DNA of 64,000 nt from Paraescarpia echinospica. Its lineage: Eukaryota; Annelida; Polychaeta; Sabellida; Siboglinidae. This document shows positions 58,601 through 64,000 of this stretch, one piece after another (within the stretch, counting starts at the first letter, position 1; each line of letters opens with the position of its first letter). The notes under the pieces are model-generated. The model was not told where the DNA came from. It saw only the letters and a program-made list of their open reading frames with translations, and ran no database searches. The translations under genes were made by a program, and so were the position numbers. Location of the stretch: contig CM034535.1 in the NCBI GenBank assembly GCA_020002185.1, positions 64,970,757-65,034,756 on the forward strand, in the 5' to 3' direction.

Positions 58601-61600
58601 TGGTTTACGGCAGACCAGATGTAAGTTATACTAGCCATCCTCAGACTAACAGTGGTTTATGGCAGACCAGATGTAAGTTATACTAGCCATCCTCAGACCA
58701 ACAGTGGTTTACGGCAGACCAGATGTAAGTTATACTAGCCATCCTCAGACTAACAGTGGTTTATGGCAGACCAGATGTAAGTTATACTAGCCATCCTCAG
58801 ACCAACAGTGTTTTACGGCAGACCAGATGTAAGTTATACTAGCCATCCTCAGACTAACAGTGGTTTACGGCAGACCAGATGTAAGTTATACTAGCCATCC
58901 TCAGACTAACAGTGGTTTATGGCAGACCAGATGTAAGTTATACTAGCCATCCTCAGACTAACAGTGGTTTATGGCAGACCAGATGTAAGTTATACTAGCC
59001 ATCCTCAGACCAACAGTGTTTTACGGCAGACCAGATGTAAGTTATACTAGCCATCCTCAGACTAACAGTGGTTTATGGCAGACCAGATGTAAGTTATACT
59101 AGCCATCCTCAGACTAACAGTGTTTTACGGCAGACCAGATGTAAGTTATACTAGCCATCCTCAGACTAACAGTGGTTTATGGCAGACCAGATGTAAGTTA
59201 TACTAGCCATCCTCAGATCAACAGTGTTTTACGGCAGACTAGATGTAAGTTATACTAGCCATCCTCAGATCAACAGTGTTTTACGGCAGACTAGATGTAA
59301 GTTATACTAGCCATCCTCAGACTAACAGTGGTTTACGGCAGACCAGATGTAAGTTATACTAGCCGTCCTCAGACCAACAGTGGTTTACGGCAGACTAGAT
59401 GTAAGTTATACTAGCCATCCTCAGATCAACAGTGTTTTACGGCAGACTAGATGTAAGTTATACTAGCCATCCTCAGACCAACAGTGGTTTAGGCATCAAT
59501 GCTCTGTCGGATTCCCATGGCACTACCTATAATTTTAAATCACTAGCAAGCAGTGTCACTGATACAAATGGGAACGATACAACTAGATTTTAATCTTATG
59601 TAAAATAAATTGATTCACCAATGATCAGACATATATGTTACTAACCACTCCAAAATGAGACTCCATGGTAAATTTCTACATTCATCTTTTTATGTATTTG
59701 GATAGTATCTTGTTTGAACTTCACAGTTGTGAACAAAATCAGTTATGTTCACTTGAGGTATAAGTGGTTATTCATTTGAAAACTGGTGGCAAACATTCTA
59801 CAATAAATTCAATGTCTCGGTGTCCTATAAAACAGGCATTCAGGTAAAAAGTCTTTAACAATTGATCATACTTATGATAGTGAAACTAAATTTGATAATT
59901 ATTTCTTTTAAAATCTGCAGTTGCTTTTTCCCTAAAAAGGGGGTTTGAGGTGTACAGAGCTCAAAACTGCCAGTTTGTGACGTTCCAGATGTTTCTGTAC
60001 TTGCGACCGAAGTCCTGCCAGTTTTTGCTAGCTCATGTGGTTACGTTATGCTCATTAAAGCACACCTAGTAGTAAATATTCACTCTGAATTTTGCGCTGT
60101 TAACAGCTAGCACCTCCCTACTCAGAGCGCATTTTGTATACTAAAAACTATTGTTTAATAAAAACTATCTAATGTATGTCAAACATTTCTGCATGTTCTC
60201 AGAATATTTGAATAACGATTCAATTGACCTTTAATTAATTAATGCCCGTTTTAAATGTTAGTCTCTGAAGCGACCTCTAGAGGACACCACTACAGAATAC
60301 GAGGATGAGAGAAATTCGCCAGCAGCTTCTAGCCGATTCAGAACAGCAAGAGATCAGCTAGTAAGTGCAGATGTTTGTGCATTAGCAGCTGTAATGAGGG
60401 ATCATGCAGTTTGTAATGTAAGTCTGTGTTTTAATCTATCTGTTTGTTATAGTATTAACCATTTCAGTACTACAGCCCTGACCAGCTGTGACCACTGAAT
60501 ACAGCATTCCCAGTGAATATGCAAAACAATGGACTACCTCACTTCAAGTCCAGATTTAAGCAACACAAATTTATTTTATGAATAGGAATATTATACATTT
60601 TCGGAATGTATGATAATCAGCGAGTAAAATGAGCCATATCATTTTACATTCCGTCGTCGTGGTAACCAGCAATCCAAGGTGGCCGCCAAGATTTCAATGT
60701 TTTCGTTGTCACCGTCACTTTCGTCTCCAACTCTGTCGCTAAGTTCGCCGACATCGTCATTGTGTCCATCGTCAACATCCGACAAAGATTCTTCGCTAAA
60801 ACTCAAATAATTTGTCCAAAACATATGGTGATACATCACTAGTGGAAGTAAAGCCGTCCGCCATTGTGGCCACTGCAGATTTTGATAAACCATCATTAAA
60901 AACAGCGAAAATCTCCGTAAACTATTATTGAGCGATAATCCACGATGACCACTGCTGAATAGGTAATTTATTCGCCATGACAACTGTGCACAACAAGTGG
61001 CTCCACATAGTGGATAATTATGAATAAAAACGATTTGAATAGCGGACATCGTCAATGCCTCCACACCTGCCTATCGTACTGAAGCATCACATTCCGCGCG
61101 GCCGGTGTAGCAGTCTGTCAAACTGAAATGGTTAAGTTTAATCATTCTGCCGTATTTTAACTTCACTTTTTTGTGTGCCACTGCAAAATAGGAACATCCT
61201 TAAAGGTTATAACCCAATTATTATTTTTTGCTTCACTCGTTTCAGGCTCATATTGCAAACATGTTTTGACCTATCACACAACTAACTTGTTTATAGAAAA
61301 TTTTAATTTTGTTTTGATGAAAGTGTCAGACAAGTCAATTTTATTAAACCAGATCTGGTAAAAATTCAACAAAATAAAGCAAAAATATGTCCAACTCTAT
61401 ATACTGTATCATAGTGACAGTCACACTTATATGAACGACTACCTGGCTATAGACATTGGTGCATATTTGTGTATGAATAGTCTTTATGCATTCATTGCAG
61501 CATGGCTGAATACTTACCAGACAAGTTGAGATGGTGTACAATTGAACAGGTCTACCAGGGAGCATAATGTAACATGATTTGAGCAGTCCTGAGGACTTGA

Positions 61601-63894
61601 TGTTGCGCTACTATATAAGAACTTACCTTTTATTTTTGCTGCCGAGTTGAATAATGTGCATTGTGTGTGCAGTTTTAACGTGTTTGTTCTTGTTTCCCTG
61701 CAGGCGTTTGATGAAGAGAAGAAGTTTGGTCGTGTGGCGGGTGGATCCTACGGCACCTCCAAGAAATGTCTTGGAACCAGGTAAATCAACAATGACACAC
61801 CTGTATGGAGGTTCACCTGTCACACACTGGTGGTGCTGCGTTCAAGTTTACGTACCGTAACGACCGTATATATTCGGACATATAAAAATAGTTAAATTCT
61901 CAGCTAAGTCCTAAAACATTGGGTACAGAAAAATATTTCACAGATACAAATATTTATGAGTCCTGATGTTGTGTCCCATGTAACTAACCAGGCTGGGTTT
62001 GTAATGTCATCAGTGAGAAGTTATCTTTTATAGAATATCGCTAATAATTGGTGCCTGATAACATAGGAGAAAAAAAAATGTATGGAGGTGTCTGAAAACA
62101 AAACGTACACAAAAATAATAAATGTTGTTGATTATTGGGTGTCTGACGAAAACATACCTTGTTTCATTGTTATACTGTGTTGACATTGAGATACTTTGTA
62201 AACAATGAAGCTGGTTATAAAATAATAATTTACAGTTGCCATAAACACTGATATTTAAGGAATACCTGATTAAGAAGAACAACTTTGAAAATCCCGTTCT
62301 AGCCTGCACTCTGTTGTATTGGATATATAAGGAACATCGGATATAACGAACAGTTCGACCAAGTCTCAACATGTGTTCCTTAGAGTGAGAGTTGACTGTA
62401 ATTAATTTGACTGTCAGTAGTAGACAACATGTCTGACCTCCTTTGTTGTGTCCTTCAGAAGAGGGCCAGGCAGTCGCTTTGTGCCGCCCGTGATGAACAG
62501 GGAAGATTCGGATGACGGGTGAGGCTACTGGCACGGCTTGACAGAGTATCTTGATCATTTCTTTAACCCTTTAGTCCCCTGAGGCCAGGACGTTGTAACA
62601 AAATGCACCCAAAATGATTCCCCGAGGCACTGATCCATGCATTTAGCAAGATATGTTTTCAAATGGTGCTGTCCCATAAATTTCCAGTATAAAACTATCA
62701 AACCCCTAGTTTGTAGCAAATAGACTGAGCTTTAAAACGACATTGCATGAAGCTGTTCAGTAGCTGGCACCAACTATGTTAACCACAAAAACATACTCCC
62801 CCCATGCAAACATGCATGCAAACATGCATGCAAACATAAGCTACCTTGATTGTAGTTAGATGTGTCAGGATGTCTGTTTATGCATCGCTGTCTGTTGTAT
62901 GTGAAGTGGGTGTTTAGTGAAGGCTGCTGGACCAAACAAAGGCGTCCGACAGACTGAAGGAGAGGTTGACGAAAGACTGAAGAACATCGACGCGAAGATG
63001 GTCGAGTTAATTACGAACGAGGTGAGGTACCTTCTACAACAACGGTTAACTTTTAAACAATGACTATTTATCCTGTCTAGTAGTCCTATGTTGTTGAGTG
63101 CATGCACTTTCACACTTATAATAATAATAATATATTTTATTTGGTATAGTGTCACATCCAGTATTGTTCGTGGTGCTTCACAACATATTAAAATACATAA
63201 AAATGGTAGAATTGCAATAAATATGTATATTAATTTAAAATAAATATTAGTGGTAAAGAATAAAATAAATAAATACATACATATTGAATAATGTAGAATT
63301 TCTAAATAAAGAAGTAAATAAATAGCAGTTATTCATCAAAATTAAATAATATTAATAATAATCAATCTAGCATAACTATATAAAATAATACTAATAAATA
63401 AATATATATCTGTATGATTAATAATAATAAATAATTTAGTAAAACATTTGATATAAAATAGTTTACGTGAGGAATAATGAATAATCATTATACGAATAAA
63501 TTATGAGAGCAATGTCTTTGTAGGCATCACTAACCTCATTGATTATAAATGCATTATGTGCTATTTTATTTGTCATCTATGTATATATACTTTAGCATTT
63601 TTCTTTAAAATATTTAAATTGGGACTAAACTTAAATGTTTTGTTATATAAGATGTAGAAAAAGACTCATCATTGCTGCAGTAGTTACTGCATATATGAAA
63701 AGGAGCTTGGTTATGACAGACATATTTTGTGATAATCTTGATTAAACACTGATAGATTTGAGTACAGTCTTACAATGTGGTCTGTGCCTGCAGATCATAG
63801 ACCATGGACCTGCAGTGACGTGGGACCAGATTGCGGGTCTCCAGTTTGCTAAGAAGACCATACGAGAGATTGTCATCTGGCCAATGCTACGACC
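49518..63894 (+). CDS. FIGNL1: FIGNL1 (fidgetin-like 1) homologue, first 11 coding exons, partial
   Basis: FIGNL1 is a nuclear AAA+ ATPase that acts on RAD51 in homologous recombination (family knowledge). Exons: 49518-49666, 49820-49890, 52252-52311, 54878-54960, 55487-55817, 56659-56705, 60262-60360, 61704-61780, 62459-62518, 62907-63021 and 63794-63894, continuing right. Every junction is GT/AG and phases agree, giving about 397 residues. The key evidence is [19 protein letters not shown], then [20 protein letters not shown] and IVIWPMLRP, the FIGNL1-type entry to the AAA domain. FRTA at residues 273-276 fits the FxxA RAD51-binding consensus, and SRFVPPVM matches the FVPP block. Walker A lies beyond the window. 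Introns hold two satellite arrays, a LINE, a piggyBac-like element and a SINE. Confidence 0.93.
49820..49890 (+). CDS. FIGNL1: FIGNL1 exon 2
   Basis: Acceptor TTTGTCTTGCAG. Reads [20 protein letters not shown] and then IVDE plus one base; donor GTAACT. Confidence 0.88.
50125..52050 (+). repeat. Dispersed repeat copy A, split by a LINE
   Basis: Flanks 50125-50181 and 51896-52050 together match 52690-52880 (shared ATGTTCTTAAG, ACCACGGG, ATGTTCAAAT and ACATCCAGTTTC words). The LINE at 50182-51895 sits inside this copy only. Confidence 0.8.
50182..51895 (+). mobile_element. RTE-like LINE, 5'-truncated, in FIGNL1 intron 2
   Basis: Broken frames in order: [99 protein letters not shown] (RT motif C) and the tail HQ-type [19 protein letters not shown] followed by [20 protein letters not shown]. 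It ends in a short TGAG repeat. Near-matching 13-14 bp flanks AGACTATACTTAAC and AGACTACACTAAC look like the target duplication. Confidence 0.9.
52252..52311 (+). CDS. FIGNL1: FIGNL1 exon 3
   Basis: Acceptor TTTGTTTCAG. Completes GV and reads [18 protein letters not shown] plus one base; donor GTGGGT. Only 60 nt, flanked by two copies of the same dispersed repeat. Confidence 0.85.
52690..52880 (+). repeat. Dispersed repeat copy B
   Basis: Relative of the split copy at 50125-52050. Its right end (ACATACGGTCATTGATAACA) passes directly into the 32-bp satellite. Confidence 0.8.
52864..54457. repeat. 32-bp satellite array, about 50 units
   Basis: Units CACTTGCCCAATACATACGG plus TCATTACGGTAA. The main variant site is ACGGTC/ACAATC/ACATTC. 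The right end (54150-54440) is more diverged (TGCCTAATACATGCAGTC), as expected at an array edge. It lies in FIGNL1 intron 3. Open frames over it are artefacts. Confidence 0.97.
54686..54752 (+). mobile_element. LINE 3'-end remnant
   Basis: TTTCCTTATCCACTTACCAT, GGATGGCAGTGTTG and TTAAATCTTG match the 3' UTR of the CR1-like LINE at about 28228-28285, including the hairpin arms. Only the terminal 70 bp or so is present. Confidence 0.75.
54878..54960 (+). CDS. FIGNL1: FIGNL1 exon 4
   Basis: Acceptor TTTGGTTGTAG. With the carried base it reads [20 protein letters not shown] and then QQFLKESK. Phase 0 exit; donor GTGATG. Confidence 0.85.
55487..55817 (+). CDS. FIGNL1: FIGNL1 exon 5
   Basis: Acceptor TGTATTTTGTAG keeps phase 0. 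About 110 codons of polar, low-conservation sequence starting [18 protein letters not shown], with basic [14 protein letters not shown] near the end; donor GTGGGT. It has no recognised domain and corresponds to the disordered linker of the family. Confidence 0.75.
56659..56705 (+). CDS. FIGNL1: FIGNL1 exon 6, source of the 52-bp satellite
   Basis: Acceptor CTGTTTTGTAG. Sixteen codons read [16 protein letters not shown], phase 0 exit; donor GTAAGT at 56706. The last 20 or so bases and the donor are the unit repeated downstream. Confidence 0.88.
56684..59492. repeat. 52-bp satellite, about 54 units, carrying the exon 6 splice donor
   Basis: Each unit contains GTTTACGGCAGACCAGAT followed by GTAAGTTATACTAGCCATCC and TCAGACTAACAGTG. 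The first unit is the 3' end of FIGNL1 exon 6 with its own GTAAGT. Variant units (TTTTACGG, GACTAGATG, CAGATCAAC, TTATGGC) are interspersed, with local runs. A damaged unit lies at 57305-57365. Confidence 0.97.
59493..60261. other. Rest of FIGNL1 intron 6
   Basis: AT-rich, no exon or element recognised. It ends GTTTTAAATGTTAG before exon 7. Confidence 0.6.
60262..60360 (+). CDS. FIGNL1: FIGNL1 exon 7, with FxxA motif
   Basis: Thirty-three codons, phase 0 both ends: [41 protein letters not shown] parallels FKTAKEQL of vertebrate FIGNL1 and fits the FxxA RAD51-binding consensus. Confidence 0.9.
60455..61135 (-). mobile_element. piggyBac-like element with TTAA target duplications
   Basis: The element is 60459-61131, 673 bp. 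Its ends are the perfect inverted repeat CCATTTCAGT/ACTGAAATGG, each flanked by TTAA (60455-60458 and 61132-61135). TTAA targeting is the hallmark of piggyBac elements. Inside, on the minus strand, a 141-codon frame (61064-60639) encodes an acidic segment ([20 protein letters not shown]). It is much shorter than an autonomous element, so it is a MITE or internally deleted copy. Confidence 0.75.
60639..61064 (-). CDS. Uncharacterised 141-aa frame inside the piggyBac-like element
   Basis: Starts [20 protein letters not shown], has a hydrophobic middle ([12 protein letters not shown]) and a strongly acidic part with repeated DD/DE, ending WLPRRRNVK. Acidic N-terminal regions are common in piggyBac transposases, but no catalytic DDD core is present. 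A short PLCGAT motif also appears in a minus-strand frame near 42.15 kb. It may be a remnant or a chance frame. Confidence 0.3.
   Translation of the reverse strand: MEALTMSAIQIVFIHNYPLCGATCCAQLSWRINYLFSSGHRGLSLNNSLRRFSLFLMMVYQNLQWPQWRTALLPLVMYHHMFWTNYLSFSEESLSDVDDGHNDDVGELSDRVGDESDGDNENIEILAATLDCWLPRRRNVK
61425..61631 (+). mobile_element. SINE copy 4
   Basis: Body and tail of the family at 35.4 kb: ACTACCTGGCTATAGACATT, GAACAGGTCTACCAGGGAGC, CAGTCCTGAGGACTTGATG and TATATAAGAACTTACCTTTT. The tRNA-like head is missing. It lies in FIGNL1 intron 7. Confidence 0.85.
61704..61780 (+). CDS. FIGNL1: FIGNL1 exon 8
   Basis: Acceptor TTGTTTCCCTGCAG. Reads [20 protein letters not shown] and KCLGT plus two bases; donor GTAAAT. 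Confidence 0.9.
62290..62400. mobile_element. Possible pogo/Tigger-like MITE end
   Basis: GGATATAACGAACAGTTCGA and an end AGTGAGAGTTGACTGTAATT resemble pogo/Tigger-type termini (reverse: TACAGTCAACTCTC). A related end lies at 1930-1955. The other terminus was not found. Confidence 0.35.
62459..62518 (+). CDS. FIGNL1: FIGNL1 exon 9, FVPP block
   Basis: Acceptor TTGTGTCCTTCAG. Reads [20 protein letters not shown] plus two bases; donor GTGAGG. Confidence 0.9.
62907..63021 (+). CDS. FIGNL1: FIGNL1 exon 10
   Basis: Reads [19 protein letters not shown], then [19 protein letters not shown]; donor GTGAGG. The acceptor ATGTGAAG at 62906 was chosen because the nearer TTTAG (62915) breaks the frame; the start is the least certain border of this gene. 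Confidence 0.8.
63118..63500 (-). repeat. AT-rich dispersed repeat, copy 2 (inverted)
   Basis: Contains ATCCAGTATTGTTCGTGGTG and CTTCACAACATATTAAAATA, the reverse complement of the copy at 23.4-23.8 kb. It lies in FIGNL1 intron 10. Confidence 0.75.
63794..63894 (+). CDS. FIGNL1: FIGNL1 exon 11, start of AAA+ domain
   Basis: Acceptor GTGCCTGCAG. Reads [20 protein letters not shown], then [14 protein letters not shown]; donor GTGAGG. The gene continues past the window, where Walker A and B are expected. Confidence 0.93.
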
Positions 63895-64000
63895 GTGAGG
63901 TTTAAGAATATTTTCCAAATGAGAGTTTTCAGAGGCTCCACAACGTTGTCAGTGAAAGACCAGGAGAGATGTGACACTTGGTAGTTCTATTGTATTATTG

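Noticed and set aside
62028..62558. 176-codon minus-strand frame
   Set aside because: Antisense across FIGNL1 exon 9 and AT-rich intron; no domain.
62865..63278. 137-codon minus-strand frame
   Set aside because: Antisense to FIGNL1 exon 10 and a dispersed repeat; hydrophobic composition comes from AT-rich DNA.

Overview
The window is invertebrate nuclear DNA. It shows intron-rich genes with GT-AG introns, a eukaryotic tRNA gene, LINE, SINE, LTR and DNA transposon relics, and many intronic tandem arrays. The gene set and repeat style suggest a lophotrochozoan, most likely a mollusc. That assignment is an inference and no single feature proves it.

Three conserved protein-coding genes could be assembled exon by exon with consistent splice phases. 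(1) At the left edge, on the + strand, are the last five coding exons (203-8221) of the C12orf4/FERRY3 homologue, a subunit of the FERRY Rab5-effector complex. (2) On the - strand, 21553 down to 11011, is a complete 11-exon protein disulfide isomerase (P4HB/PDIA1 type, 515 aa) with two CGHC sites and a C-terminal KEEL. It converges on FERRY3; the two poly(A) signals are about 2 kb apart. (3) From 49518 to the right edge, on the + strand, are the first eleven coding exons of a FIGNL1 (fidgetin-like 1) homologue, up to the start of its AAA+ ATPase domain. A tRNA-Arg(ACG) gene lies at 41169-41241.

Between the PDI promoter (about 21.7 kb) and FIGNL1 lie about 28 kb without a recognised host protein gene. 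They hold a nearly intact CR1-like LINE with an SGNH-esterase ORF1 (24.0-28.3 kb), an antisense jockey/CR1-like RT (45.4-47.0 kb), an internally deleted Ty3/gypsy element (47.2-48.65 kb), RTE-type RT tails, SINE copies, a dispersed dimeric repeat and many minisatellites. A 673-bp piggyBac-like element with TTAA target duplications lies in a FIGNL1 intron.

The most unusual signal is a set of intronic tandem arrays tied to splice junctions. A 52-bp array of about 54 units in FIGNL1 is built from the 3' end of exon 6 plus its splice donor, so it carries tens of copies of the donor. At the left edge the splice acceptor and first codons of a FERRY3 exon are tandemly repeated three times. A 43-bp satellite occupies two different FERRY3 introns, and a 32-bp satellite grew from the edge of a dispersed repeat in FIGNL1 intron 3.

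All calls come from reading the sequence and from remembered protein families; no alignment was run. Exon borders are supported by GT/AG signals and phase continuity. Repeat borders are approximate.
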